Origin: Metaphire vulgaris
Lineage: Eukaryota; Annelida; Clitellata; Crassiclitellata; Megascolecidae
Reading direction: 5' to 3'
NCBI GenBank assembly: GCA_018105865.1
Contig: CM030837.1
Span: forward strand, 5,635,475 to 5,699,474
DNA length: 64,000 bases
The notes below the pieces were generated by a model. The model saw only the letters and a program-made list of their open reading frames with translations. It made no database searches and was not told where the DNA came from. Shown in pieces: positions 28,501 to 39,491 of the stretch. The stretch's first letter is position 1. The number at the start of each line of letters is the position of its first letter. A program made the position numbers and the translations under genes.

Positions 28501-29317
28501 TAACTCAACAAAAATATAATTTAAGCACCCTGGCATAGTCAGAGATAAGCTTCTAAAGAATTATATAAATGGAGAGATTTTCGATTCTTAAACTACATAA
28601 CTTCCACAGTTGCCAAAGTAGTAAATAACAGCACCTGAAGAAAACTTTCTATGGGTATATATTCATCAAACACATGGCCTTAAACAATGAAGAGCATGAA
28701 AGGACACCACAAATGCTAAAGAACAATGACAGATGTCACCTGATCGTTTGAGTGATGAACAACGTAAGGCAGTAAGGCTTGAGTGATGAACAACATAAGG
28801 CAGTGAACAGAAGAATTGAAAACTCAATTAGAAGACTGAGGCTATAATGGTTTAAGTACATCAAAAATCACAAATAGGAAAAGTGAATACAAAAAGAGTG
28901 AGGACAAAAATATATGAACAATCCAAAATGATCGAAAAAGCTCAGAAAGAAAAAAGCAAGGTTAAGTGATGCCACGTTGTGCTGGAAGTGCTGTGCTTCC
29001 CAATGTGTTAATGACTTGTAAAGAATGAATAGGCTGAAATAAGAATTACTCAAGGAAATGAATGGATGTTATTGAAACTGACTAAAAAATAAAACTTGAT
29101 TAAGATGGATTAATAAACTAAAAGCCAAACAACCTTCACTCATAAAGTACATTTTAACCTTTTAAATTAGGTTGGAAATATAACACGAAAATTATACAAT
29201 TATTCAGTCAATCTGCCGGACGCTAACCTGGCAGTGATGACCCATATAAACAATGGCTGAAGTTCCATGGCCAAGAATATTTGCTACGTTGATCTTATAG
29301 CTGCCGACGATCTCCAT
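10783..29317 (-). CDS. ULK1/2-like: Ulk1/2 (Atg1)-type autophagy-initiating Ser/Thr kinase, complete, 22 exons
   Basis: Exons in transcript order: 29228-29317, 27751-27843, 26749-26799, 23020-23052, 22136-22172, 21590-21640, 21307-21429, 20790-20863, 19989-20149, 19540-19622, 19161-19199, 18533-18663, 18009-18141, 17354-17586, 16521-16596, 16013-16114, 15242-15438, 13952-14240, 13130-13290, 12829-12873, 11855-11945, 10783-10862. All junctions are GT/AG, phases chain, and the total is 2373 nt (790 residues plus TGA). Kinase domain about 7-275: glycine loop G16-H-G-T-S-A-I-V23, VAIK lysine K39, HRDLKPQN with D134, DFG 161-163, APE 185-187, [13 protein letters not shown] after it. A Ser/Pro-rich linker holds DDFVIV (355-360), matching the Atg8-interacting motif of Ulk1. 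Residues about 504-790 match the C-terminal EAT domain, which in Ulk1/2 binds Atg13 and FIP200. Shorter than human Ulk1 (about 1050), mainly in the linker. Known role: starts autophagosome formation by phosphorylating Atg13, FIP200 and Beclin-complex proteins. Exon edges are hand-called; the linker exon 16521-16596 and the last exon are the least certain. Confidence 0.93.
12625..12802. mobile_element. hAT-like non-autonomous element, family A, inside the Ulk-like gene
   Basis: Same ends and C-rich core as 7801-7972, with GCTACACC duplicated at 12617-12624 and 12803-12810. The duplication ends 16 bases from the splice donor of the exon 12829-12873. Confidence 0.87.
14281..14372. repeat. (AAT)n/(ATG)n microsatellite in a Ulk intron
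   Basis: AAT repeats followed by GATGAT repeats, starting 41 bases upstream of the exon 13952-14240 acceptor. Confidence 0.95.
14781..15160. mobile_element. PIF/Harbinger-like MITE, family 1, in a Ulk intron
   Basis: Starts GGGGCTGTCCATTAATTACG and ends CGTAATTAATGGACATCCC with TAA on both sides. Lies between exons 13952-14240 and 15242-15438. Confidence 0.7.
15818..15981. repeat. Tandem duplication, unit about 82 bases
   Basis: The unit beginning ATAAAAAAGACCCTTCCTA is repeated head to tail with few differences, ending about 30 bases from the splice donor of the exon 16013-16114. Confidence 0.85.
18191..18345 (+). repeat. tRNA-derived SINE
   Basis: An A box, TGGCAGAGTTGG (18202-18213), and a B box, GGTTCAAGCCC (18245-18255), are spaced as in a tRNA promoter, but the flanks do not fold as a cloverleaf. 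A non-tRNA body with GCAGTAATGCCTTCTAAGCC follows and ends near a T run. A related body in reverse orientation lies at about 31378-31425. It sits in an intron of the Ulk-like gene. Confidence 0.6.
23400..23515. repeat. Cryptic triplet repeat (TCG/TCA/CCA)
   Basis: Imperfect TCG, TCA and ACC triplets; the Ser/Pro and Gly/Asp frames on either strand are repeat translations. Confidence 0.85.
24066..24142. mobile_element. piggyBac-like MITE in a Ulk intron
   Basis: Flanked by TTAA at 24062-24065 and 24143-24146; ends CCCTTTCACC and GGTCAAAGAG are rough inverted repeats. Confidence 0.5.
25542..25588. repeat. (CTGT)n microsatellite
   Basis: About eleven CTGT units, next to TTA arrays at 25480-25498 and 25522-25540, in the 3.7-kb Ulk intron 23053-26748. 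Confidence 0.95.
26413..26628. mobile_element. piggyBac-like MITE in a Ulk intron
   Basis: Flanked by TTAA at 26409-26412 and 26629-26632; ends CCCTTTC and GAAAGGG are exact inverses. Confidence 0.65.
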
Positions 29318-30635
29318 CGCCCACAGTCTCTAAACGACTCTGGAAGTCTCCAGAAGCACCAACAGCACCCGCAATCCGTAGAGAATTCTATACAATCGAA
29401 TGCTTTATGTAAATCTAGATATCGCAATCTGTTTCAGAGTCTTCGACGCACAACAATGGGCTTCTCAAAAAAGTCCATAGCAATCGGACGCCACGGCGTA
29501 GAGCGGACGCGTTGACTGCGTCAAAAGGACGTCTTTTCGATTTCGTTCCGGATTTGAAAGAATTAAAATTCCGGATTGAATGGAATTCATCGTTTGTCAA
29601 GCCATCTCTTCGGCTCTGTTATCACTGTAATGATATTAATAACAACAGCTGATTATACGCATCGCGCAAACACATGCCCGTGTCAGTGCGTCACAACAAA
29701 ATAGTTCCAAACATAGCTGCCAATAGAAACTAAACATTTGAATTATCGTAGCGAATAAATATTTTATGAAAATATACTTCAGACGGATAGCTAATATAAT
29801 TGCACAAACAAAATGGTATATTTGTGATTTGAAATGTTTACTTCTGTAGATTCCATATCAATGCGCGACCGACCCCCTGTGATGGCTATCGATTCACAGG
29901 AACAAAGAGGAATGCACAAAAAGCCAAACTGACCTGGAAAGGTTGTCGCCTCAGTGCGACACAGTCATCGGACGAGATGGGAAGATAGTGTTTTGTTGAC
30001 AACTTTTTTACTGCTTGTCGGGGTTTTCAGATGTTCTCGACGGGACCAAGGGGCCGCACTGGGTAAAGCTTGCCCAGGGCGGCAGAAATGCTCGCGACGC
30101 CGCTGCCTGGTTAAGTCCGTTTCAATTCCTAGGTCATCCACTTTTCGCGCAGTCCTTTCTCACGCGCGCTTACTTGCTTTAATACTACGTAGAAGTCATG
30201 GTCAATATTTTGATGCGCCCGTTTTTGGCGTATCCAGTACCGTACATACCCTCAACGAAGCCGCGCCCATTGCTTTTGTACTGTTTATCGGATAACAAAG
30301 AATGTCGCAGAAAGCGCAGACGCATAATAACACGGGTTCTACGCAGTAAAGACGGTGTGTTGATTCTGTTGAACTGTATGCCCAATTCTAGCTGACAAAG
30401 GTGTAGGCTGATAAGTCGTGCGCCTAGCAACTTATTGTGTAGGTTGCATCATCCAAGTGACATAACGACAAGAAGAGGTGACTATTGTAAACAACACAAA
30501 GGCAAGGCATTAGCTCATCGCCCGCTGAGCCCCGCTCTGTTAATAATAATAATAATAATAATACTACTACTATAATAATAATAATAATAATAATAATAAT
30601 GCACTTCTATGACACCATTTCCAATACTCTAGAGA
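29318..30635. other. Upstream region of the Ulk-like gene; no gene seen
   Basis: Moderately GC-rich patches occur at 29440-29540 and 29980-30180, but no frame has recognisable protein similarity or splice support. The minus-strand promoter of the Ulk-like gene should lie here. Triplet repeats occupy 30541-30600. Confidence 0.4.
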
Positions 30636-31049
30636 TATCAATTAATAATAATAATAATAATAATTCATCATGCATAAGACCAGGTAATTCAAAGAATCAG
30701 TTCAATACTCAGATATATGAAAGATATGCTAATTTAGAGGGATGGTTTTTTTAGTCTAGATAGAAAAGTACTAAATTCTTTGTAAGTTCTGACAGCCGAG
30801 GGAAGTGAGTTCCATGTTTTTGGGCCAGAAATAGAAAAGGCTCTCTTACCAATTTCAGTGCTTGTTCTATGTATATTTAACAATGAATTAGCAAATCATG
30901 TTGAATTTTTGAGGATCTAGGATTTTTTTGAGATTGGCTAGATTGCAGTATTTTAAATATAGTCTTAAATATAATTCTCTGTAAGTTGCTGCTACGGTTT
31001 CACCTCGAGCAGTCTCGGTCGGTTTCGGTTTTTTGGACCGAAAAAATAA

Positions 31050-31115
31050 CCCTAGGTTAGGGTTAGGTTAACCCCAACTGTAACCTAGGGTTAGCGATAG
31101 GTTAACCCTAACCCT
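31050..31115. repeat. Telomere-like TTAGGG/CCCTAA palindrome
   Basis: CCTAGGTTAGGGTTAGGTTAACC is followed by CCTAGGGTTAGCGATAGGTTAACCCTAACCC in opposing orientation; GTTAACCTAACCCTAACC recurs at about 31670-31690. Part of the insertion that splits the LINE at 30640-32880. Confidence 0.55.
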
Positions 31116-31938
31116 ATGACCTCTTTTTGCTTTCAGGGATTTTGGAGAGGAAAATGATACAATTATGACCTCTTTTTGCTTGTCAGGGTTTTTCGAGAGG
31201 AAAATACAAGAATGACCTTTTGAGGACTTTAATAAGAAATAAAAATAAAATGACGTTACGCGATTTTTTTGAAAATGGGGTCGTCCGTTGTTTTAGGGGT
31301 CCGATGTTTTGCGGCGTCATTTATGGAAATTTAAGACCTCTTTTCAGTTGATGAAATTCTGGGCTAATTTTAAACCATGATTTAAACTAATTTTAAAGTG
31401 GCTTAGTTACTGCTTGTTCCCGCTAGCCTCAGGGGATATTTCTAATTGTGGATTTGGGGTGGGGTGAATTTTGAAGGTGTCAAATTAGCATTCCACACTA
31501 AACTTGAAATGCAGCCATTTTAAAATTGTTTTTACTGAGTTTTGACGTGGTCTCATAGAGACATTGATTTGGCAAACAACACTTTATTTTAGAAAAAGCT
31601 GTGCATTGATTGAACTGCATTAAAATGCATTAAATTTTAATGCATTGAAAAAGAGATCATAGGGTTAAGTGTTAACCTAACCCTAACCTAAATAAAGCGG
31701 AAGAAAACCGTCCAATTTGCTGGTCAAAACTGTTCAACAGGCACTACAGGCAGCCAGAGTAACTTGCAAAGAACAGGTTTAATGTGATCATGCTTATGAG
31801 TTTTAGTAATGGCCTAAACAATAGAATTTTTAATCCTTTGGAGCTTTAGCACATTAGATTTGGTCATAATATTGCATAGGGAATTGTAATCAAGTCTACT
31901 GGTAACAAGAGCATTGGCAAGAGGAATTAGGGCACACT

Positions 31939-32181
31939 CAGTGGCATAGCAATATGCTCGAGGCCCTTAGCGAAAAACGGGCAGGAGGCCCTTTCCAGAA
32001 ACGATCTGACAGGTTTGCGAAAATGTTGACGACCTTTTTTTTGGTGTCTGTGACGACCTTTTGTTATACTTGTTGGTCTTTCGATCTGATGACTTTACAA
32101 CTTTGTGGAAATTTTTTTTTGCTTGGGTCGGGGGGGCCCTTGGCATTTGGCCAGGTTGCCCATATGGCTCCTATGCATCTG
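31939..32181. mobile_element. hAT-like non-autonomous element, family D
   Basis: Starts CAGTGGCATAGC and ends GCTCCTATGCATCTG, flanked by GGCACACT at 31931-31938 and 32182-32189. Contains GTTGACGACCTTTTTTTT, the recurring internal word. Confidence 0.75.
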
Positions 32182-32190
32182 GGCACACTT

Positions 32191-32248
32191 CATGGGCATA
32201 GCGATGATGGGGGCGGTATAATGGTATATAAAAAATATCAGAATATCA

Positions 32249-32292
<44 letters not shown>

Positions 32293-32294
32293 CA

Positions 32295-32347
<53 letters not shown>

Positions 32348-32435
32348 GAGCAAATAATCGCAAAGCAGCAAATGTGCTAATGTCAGTTATGAACCGGATC
32401 AAACAAACAAGAATATCTTCAGTTGTTTTCTAAAA

Positions 32436-32489
<54 letters not shown>

Positions 32490-32547
32490 CAATATATACT
32501 CCCACTTTTATACCCCTCCCCAAATCAAATTCCTGGCTACGTCCCTG
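32191..32547. mobile_element. hAT-like element, family E, expanded by microsatellites
   Basis: Starts CATGGGCATAGCGATG (a variant of CAGGGACGTAGCGACG) and ends GGCTACGTCCCTG, with near-identical flanks GCACACTT (32183-32190) and GCAGACTT (32548-32555). The interior is mostly (TA)n at about 32252-32290 and 32441-32488 and (TTA)n at 32297-32346. Confidence 0.65.
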
Positions 32548-33202
32548 GCAGACTTGGGCACAAAATCACGAATTTGTCAAATGTCTCTAATTTACAAATG
32601 AGCAGCTTTGCAACTTTATTTATATGATCATTAAACGGCATGTTTTTATCGAAAGTTACACATAGTTTGCGGACAGACTGACTTGGAGTGACTGAAATGT
32701 TGTTGAATTTAGCTGAAATTGTGTCTTCAAATTTACTAAGGTTAAATGGTGCTCCAAGAAGTAAAAACTCTAGTCTTTGAGGGGTTTAATGTTAAATTGG
32801 AATGATTGAACAGAATCGTTTGGAAGTAGATTGGCGATGTTGTGATCGACCTAATCTCAAATCATCTGCTCTTAAACTCAATCGCGCAAGCTCCTGACTT
32901 ACCGGTAATATGTCATTGATATTCAAAGTGTATGCTGTGGCCGTGTCAAGTTTTTTTTTTTACCTGAGGCAGGGCTTGCAGCAGGGCCTGAATATTTTGC
33001 CAGGGCTGGCGGCGCTGGCCTGAGCAGATAAATGTTTTGTTTATCATTGAATAAATCAGTTAATGGTACACAGTGAGTGGTGTTATGACATTATGGAATG
33101 GCATGGAAGCAGACTGCAAGAACTGAGTTACAGATCTTTAAGTACAATAGAAAGGACTGACAAGGTAGCAGCAGACTCAAACCGGTGCAAAGCCCATGGC
33201 TA

Positions 33203-33203
33203 T

Positions 33204-33278
<75 letters not shown>

Positions 33279-33300
33279 CGACGATGACGACGATGACAAC
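33203..33300. repeat. (GAT)n/(GAC)n microsatellite
   Basis: About 26 GAT units followed by GACGAC variants. Confidence 0.95.
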
Positions 33301-33420
33301 GATATGCAATTAGACTTATTTATTGCATTAATAATAATCCTTAATTAATTATAATTAATTCTTCATGCTGTGCGCATTATTGTGCCCAAAATTAGAAACA
33401 CTTGCTGAGTAGACATTTAA

Positions 33421-33752
33421 AATAATGACTGGGAAAGTAGATGTGCCATACGATCGATTCTTTACATTGGCACACTATAGCAGCACAAGTGGCCACAAAT
33501 GCAAATTGTTTAAGCAGAGGGTGGGTCCAAGAAAGAAACAATTTTTCAGTGCAAGGGTTGTGGACAAATGGAACAGTTTGGATGAGGTGGCAGTGACAGT
33601 TGAAACAGTAAACGGATTCAAATGCTCATCTGCTTCTTTGTTCATGGTAATTATGGTGGAAGTGTTTGTGTGGTCATTAAGAAAAGGATGTAAACGTTTA
33701 AGACTGTAAGATTAAAAAGCAAAAGTATACGCTTCTCTTAGTCAACACATTA

Positions 33753-33803
<51 letters not shown>
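33421..33803 (+). pseudogene. LINE C-terminal fragment with (TTA)n tail
   Basis: Reads MTGKVDVPYDRFFTLAHYSS, GHKCKLFKQRVGPRKKQFFS and ARVVDKWNSLDEVAVTVETV, the end of Jockey/CR1-like ORF2 (TGKEDVDYEDFF...FFSQRVIDDWNSLP). It is followed at 33752-33803 by TTA repeats. Only about 80 residues survive. Confidence 0.65.
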
Positions 33804-34205
33804 GATTCTAGTGCTTTGAATGAATCATGAAATGTTTAATATTTACAATTACTGTGATTTATTGTGAGAGAAATATTGTCCTCTTGATTATACAGCAGAA
33901 CTCTGTTATACTTTACTTAGCGGATCTGTGAAATTTAGTCCATTATATTCGATATCCGATATGAGTATACATCCAATATGGTAGCATATCACACAGGATT
34001 GTACACTGGTATGTTATAACTGAGTATGTGTAATAACCATATTAACCAAGTGTGTTATAATGAAGTTCTACTGTATTCAATGCTGTGTGAATTAATAGGC
34101 TTTTGTAATGTAATAGAGGCTTATGACTGTTTGTGATGTGATTCTAATCAAATGACTGTTATACAATGATCTACCAGTAATCTTTGAAGTGGTTGTTTTT
34201 TCTAG

Positions 34206-37200
34206 CAACGGTAAAATCAATTATGTCAAGTGTTGTGATGAAATTGTTTCCAAAATTAGCAAGCAGATGTTCTCCTACAAAGGCCTTGCCCCATCTCAGC
34301 CCAATGCTGCATCGAGCAATCCCACTCAGGCAAATCTCAGGGTAGGGTACAATGATTGTTGTTGCTGTTGAAGTGGGTGTTTGTCTTTTGGTGAAGAGTT
34401 CTTACACCCGGTGTTGTTTGCGGTTGTTTAAGCTTGAGGTTCCGTGTTTTGGTCAGTCAGTGTTCAAAGCCTGATGCAGATTTTGAATGTCAAGTCCATT
34501 TGCCAAAGCTGCTTTTACAGAAAGGTTATAATTATTGATTGCTTTGCAATTACAAAACAAATTTGATCTTTGTTCTGCGTAATTACCCTATTAGTAGTTT
34601 CTTAAAGCGTTTGCATCCTGCTGCTCCTTTCCCATTGCAGAATGCAGCGTAGTTGTTATCTTATTTGCATATGTATCATGGAGTAGCAAATATTTAAATA
34701 TTCTTGTTTTATGTGGCACAGATTGTAAACCAGCTGTAGGTTATTGTGCCTTGCAAAAGATATCAAATGCATCCAGAAACAATTAGGCTAAATACTTTAG
34801 AATAATTATTATTAACAGTTAGTTCCAGTAACCTGATGAATTTATACTTAAATCTATTACCAGTACATCACGCACAAAATATCACGTCCAGAATGTTGCG
34901 CACAAAGTATCGCATACATAAATATCATGCGTCAGAACATCACCAGATAATGATGTTTTATTGTGTAGGCCTATTCAGAACACCATAGGCTTTAGTTCAC
35001 AGTAGGGAGAAGTAGGCCTTTGGCCTAATTCAAAACCCTAGGCCCTAACCTTCTAACCTTGTAGCCTACTTCTGACCAAAAACAGGCCTGTTTGCTTCTT
35101 TTTTAAGAGCGTAGGCCTATTTCAAACATACAAATAGGCCTTTGTTGCTTGTTTTAAGAGCAGAGACCTATGGACACCACAATGTTATGATGCGAATGTA
35201 TTTGTCGATGAAATTTTGTGCATGATAATTTTTTCGTGATATAATATATTGATTACCATGAATTGATGTGGTAGAAGTTAACTTATTTAGTAATAAAGAT
35301 ATCTGATTGAGATTTGTTTTATAATGAATGTTTATGAACCTGATTTCACACAGTATATAAATGTAATAAGCAAATTTATTTATTTATTTATTTGAAAATC
35401 ATGGCTATACTGCACTGATCTGGCTTTGTAAGATATGAAAATATAATGCTGTTTCGGAAAATAATTGTAAAAATTAATTTACTTTAAAAAATTATTTTTT
35501 ATTATTTAGGTTTTGACTTATCTATTTTGTATCTCTTTACTGTGCTATATGTTTGACAATTATTCATTTATTCAGTGCATTTTAGTGAGTTCACAAAAGC
35601 ACTTCAAAGGCATTCTAGAGATAGGTGTGTCTGGGAACTGGGCTCTGATTGTAGTGTTGGAAGCCCAGCATCAAATTTTCAAGCAGTATACTCAATGGAA
35701 CCACTAGCCCTAAAGTCTAGAAGAATTTATATACTTGTTTGTGAATAGATCAAATTACTGAGGAATGGCAATTGTTATCTCAGCTGAGACTGTTCAGCAT
35801 AGATTGAGTCATTAAACTTGACCTCTGAACCTAGGTGACTGTTCTAAATGACAAGGAGTCCTACTTAAATATGTATTTGTATATGCATAATATGTATTTG
35901 TATATACATAATTTGTATATACATGCTGATAAATTGTGTAACATAATATGTGTTTGTATTTTTTGCAACACCTGTATGCTGTATATTGTTGCCTGTTGTT
36001 GAATTGGTATTGCCCATACTTGCAGATTATAATACCGGTAAACATTCTCCTTTGACCAACGTTGGTGATCAAGGATAGGAGTATGGATAACTGCCGGTAA
36101 GCCAGGCATCAACAACCTCTACGGCATGTACGTAGCGATTGTCAGTGGCACACAGAAGACCAAAGAAATTAATTTTTGTTGTGTTTAAAGGCACTACATT
36201 GGGGTTCTACGACAACTTGCCTACAGACTTCTGGTCGACTAAAATAGGTCTACTACGATATCCTAACCCTAACCCAGGTATCATAGTAGACCTATTGTGG
36301 TCAACCAGAAGTCTGTAGGTGAGTTGTCCTGATACCCTACACCAGTCACCATCGTTATATTGATGGTGCAAGGCCCATGAACCTTCCAGACACTAAATAA
36401 GGGAATGTTCTAAAAATCAAAACTTCTCCATAAACTGCTTACTGTGTTTACAGTATATTAACTACGGCTCACTGAGGCCGCTGCTGATATCTTGTTGGCG
36501 CACTGAATGAACCAGAACTCCAACTTTTGTACAATACTTTCAAAAGGTTGCTGATCTCAGAACTAAATGATAAATCAAAATTAAATATGGTCCGATTTCT
36601 TCATTTGGCAAGAAGTTGCAATCTTGATTTTTCAAATCAAATCAAATCAAATCAAATATTTCCTCAACTTTTCAAGAATATACAAGAAAAGCCTAACTAT
36701 AGTATAAACCATGAATAACCATATACAGTGTACTTGAACAGACTTTGTTGAATAATTAATTCAAACATAAAATTTGTATAAATGATAAAAGTCAAATAAT
36801 CTAGTAATAATATTAATAGAGCATATGAAAATAAAATATATCTAGGTAGTATAGAAAAAATATTATAAATGTTTATACAGTCAACACTATAATTCGCAAA
36901 CGTGAAGAGTAAAGAAATCTATCGTTGAGAAAATGGTTGGCCTAAGGGATTTGTATCCCGTAAAATTGGCCAACCTCAAAGTTTATAGTTACATGACATA
37001 TGACAGATGGAAATTAGGTGTTATTTTAAGAATCAATTAGGAAGTGGCTTAGTTAATTGGATGAAATTAACAACAGAAAGCACATATTCATATTAATTTA
37101 TAGAAAAAAATTGTTAGTACATATAATGTATATTAAAATATTTAGTGATCACAATTGAGAATTTGTATCAATATTAAATAATTTTAGACAAGAGAAAGTT

Positions 37201-37569
37201 AGAAGTTAAAATGGCAAACCTCAGGTTTGCCATTTTAAAAGAAACATTTTAAAGTTTGTTTTAAATGAAACAGTGATTGACGTTGACTGATTGACGTTGA
37301 CTGATTGACATTGATTGGTTGTGTAAAGTTGCCTTATTGATTTTTGTCTAGCACTCAGAAGGTGAACTGCACTTGAAGTTTCCATGGCTGTGAAGGCCTG
37401 TTCGTACTGATGAAGAGATCACAAAATGTGAATAGTAGGCCTATTGAGGCTTTTTTGGCTTCTATCAGGCATCTGCACTAGGTTTTTTGCGCAGTTGCTG
37501 CAGCTGCTTCAGAAATGCGAATCCCTTGTCACTGATGTTGCTGTTGCAACACAGAAGCATAATTTCAAA
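34206..37569 (+). CDS. Two candidate exons of an unrecognised plus-strand gene
   Basis: Exon A, 34206-34341, follows a pyrimidine tract ending TTTTTTCTAG and is followed by GTAGGG; it reads NGKINYVKCCDEIVSKISKQ, then MFSYKGLAPSQPNAASSNPT. Exon B, 37495-37569, follows GGTTTTTTGCGCAG and is followed by GTGAGA; it reads LLQLLQKCESLVTDVAVATQ then KHNFK. A ends and B starts in phase 0, and both have balanced codon content unlike the repeat-derived frames nearby. B looks helical. No family was recognised, and no start, stop or further exon was found. The 3.1 kb between them includes the hairpin at 36211-36328 and other repeats. They could be two unrelated chance frames. Confidence 0.35.
34992..35170. 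repeat. Cluster of TAGGCCTA-type words
   Basis: TAGGCCT, AGGCCT and close variants occur repeatedly over a short span. Comparable clusters occur at 44200-44610 and 49490-49980; they are rare left of 30 kb. Confidence 0.6.
36211..36328. repeat. Long hairpin with a telomere-like loop
   Basis: The arms 36211-36263 and 36276-36328 are inverted copies (about 45 of 53 positions by eye), separated by CTAACCCTAACCC. It lies between the two candidate exons of the unrecognised plus-strand gene. Confidence 0.7.
37206..37238. repeat. Perfect 16-bp-arm hairpin
   Basis: TTAAAATGGCAAACCT and its exact inverse are separated by one base. A second structured palindrome around TTGGCC lies at 36934-36973. Confidence 0.7.
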
Positions 37570-38129
37570 GTGAGAAATAGAGTGAATGTTCAAGGATCAA
37601 AGTGTGGCTTCATTCAATGTTTGTAAATGGACAATTTATACAGCCTTTAGATAATAATGCACCAGCATCAGCCTAAAGCACTGTGCGGACTTCACACTGG
37701 TGCACATGGCGTATGCCCACGGTACACAGTTGCAAGCATTGAAGGCTGCACATGAAGGCAACACAGACAACGATTCAAAGTGAAATCGAAATCGGCCAAG
37801 AACAGTTACTGTAGTTATTTGGTTTGTTTTGTGCTTGAGGGTGTGGCTGTGACTCAACTGTGTAACTTTACATTTTGCACATGATATAGAAAGCATTTAT
37901 TTTTTTAAATATGCAGAGAACACTGCAAAATTAGTGAGTTCAGGTTGTTGTTTGAGTGTAACGGGAAGAAGGCATCATTGTAAAAACAGCATGACAGCTT
38001 TGCTTACATTGGTGTCTGTATTTATTACAGCTGCTGATTTATTGGTGGTGTCTATGCTATCAACATGAAATTCCAAATTCCACATTTAATTTTGAGAATA
38101 TTATATTAGAAGAGTGTATAATCATAGAT

Positions 38130-38420
38130 CAGGGGTCGGCAGTGTCTGTCCGAGGGCCATGTAATTAAATAATTTTTTGATGGGCCCCCAAAAAGTCTTA
38201 AAGTTTACATTTTTTTAAAAAGTTTGTGCTGGAATAAGTTCAAAAGTTCTTTTTAAAATATAGGTGTCAAGTGTGAAAAATTAGTGATGACCTTTTTTTC
38301 TTGTCAGATTTTTTAAAAGAGTGACGACCTTTTTTGCAAAAAAAACTGAGGGCCAGAAGGCCGGATTAAACTCGCTGGCGGGCCGGATGTGGCCCGCAGG
38401 TCTTGGATTACCGACCACTG
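38130..38420. mobile_element. hAT-like non-autonomous element, family I
   Basis: Ends CAGGGGTCGGCA and ACCGACCACTG with flanks TCATAGAT (38122-38129) and TCATAGAC (38421-38428). Contains GTGATGACCTTTTTTTCTTGTCAG and a second GTGACGACCTTTTTTGC. Confidence 0.75.
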
Positions 38421-38438
38421 TCATAGACTGACTCGACC

Positions 38439-38566
38439 CAGTGGCGGCTCTAGGACTTGGCAAGTGGGGACCGTTGGGGTGGCAACTTCTAATCATGGGG
38501 CCAACCATTTGTTGTTTAATGTATGTAGCATTAAGTATAGGGTCCCAACCGGTGGAGCCGCCACTG
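38439..38566. mobile_element. hAT-like non-autonomous element, family H
   Basis: Ends CAGTGGCGGCTC and GAGCCGCCACTG, flanked by ACTCGACC at 38431-38438 and 38567-38574. A decayed relative lies at about 50744-50915, sharing the sequence around GGACCCTATACTTAATGC. Confidence 0.85.
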
Positions 38567-38599
38567 ACTCGACCATTCACTTTTCGAGCATTATTCTTA

Positions 38600-39130
38600 T
38601 TCTACTTGATAATTTATGAAGCGCTATAGCTAAGGCCAAAGGCAAGAGCGTTTTACAAAAGGCAGTCATACGATAGGCCTATTCGAAATAAATGCGTTTT
38701 AAGGTTCGATAAGAACGACTCAAAGTTGGTTGTCATGGTCACTGAAACTGGAAGTGCGTTCCAAACGAGAGGATTGCCCCGAGTCACGGATCTTTCTCCA
38801 AGCTTCCCGGTCTTGGACGGAGGGGGAACGTAGAGGTGAGATCGTTTGCTAGAACGAAGCTGTTTGCGACAGTCTGTCATCACCGGCCTGCGTATCAACG
38901 CCGAAAGATATTCCGGGCAGAAAGGGTAATAGGCCTACAAGGCTCGGAAGGTCAGCGAGCAGCGTTTAAAAACGATACGCTCCGGGATCTTGAACCAATG
39001 GAGCTTATCCCTCGATAACGGGGTAACATGGTCATGCCACGTACTGGCACCGAAAATCATCCGGGCGGCGGCGTTCAGGACCGATTGCAGTCGGCCCAGC
39101 TGATATCCCGAATGTTCGTAACCTTACTGT
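38600..39130 (-). pseudogene. LINE ORF2 C-terminal fragment
   Basis: Minus strand, from 39130: LGRLQSVLNAAARMIFGAST, WHDHVTPLSRDKLHWFKIPE, RIVFKRCSLTFRAL, a stop, then LYVPPPSKTGKLGERSVTRG and NPLVWNALPVSVTM. These blocks are the usual C-terminus of CR1/L2-like LINEs. The frame stays open except for that one stop. It is the same family as 5475-5870 (shared VPPPSKT). Confidence 0.75.
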
Positions 39131-39491
39131 CAATAAAGGCATGATAGTCAGCAGCCGTGAAATTGGAAGGCACGCAAGGTGATATGTCGTTCTTTCCAAG
39201 AAGACTGTCAAACAGGGTGGGATTTGATGTGCAAAGCAGTGGGGGGATGGGCCGAGTGAGCGCCTTCGGCGCGAGGAGCCGAATGGCGGGTGGGGTCTGA
39301 CGACTAGGGGGTCTGGAGGAGCGTCGTGAACTCCCCCGCGGGGTCCGGGGCGGAGCCCCGGCCGCCAACGATTTTGGTGCATTTTTTCGTAAAAGAACGT
39401 CGCTGGCGACACTTAAATGTCATATAGTTGCAGCTTACGTACGTAGCCAATATTATTTATTGTTTTCATTTCATAAAATGGGCCTATTTGG

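Larger units (their letters stand above)
30640..32880 (-). pseudogene. LINE ORF2 C-terminal region, split by later insertions
   Basis: Minus strand pieces in order: a degraded RT tail near 32870-32560; LVTRLDYNSLCN, LKLQRIKNSIVQAITKTHKH and HIKPVLCKLLWLPV at 31938-31710; then QRIIFKTIFKILQSSQS and LLNIHRTSTEIGKRAFSISG, PKTWNSLPSAV near 31000-30740; and a triplet tail at 30640-30661. The first junction is split by the two hAT-like elements at 31939-32547, the second by an insertion of about 700 bases (about 31005-31710). Same family as 48063-48599. Confidence 0.7.

Noticed and set aside
29954..30295. 113-codon plus-strand frame upstream of the Ulk-like gene
   Set aside because: Basic low-information sequence, no family wording, no splice sites, and probable repeat content near GGGCCGCACTGGG.
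39032..39412. Arg/Pro-rich minus-strand frames of 97-126 codons
   Set aside because: GC-rich repeat sequence next to a LINE fragment; no recognisable domain.
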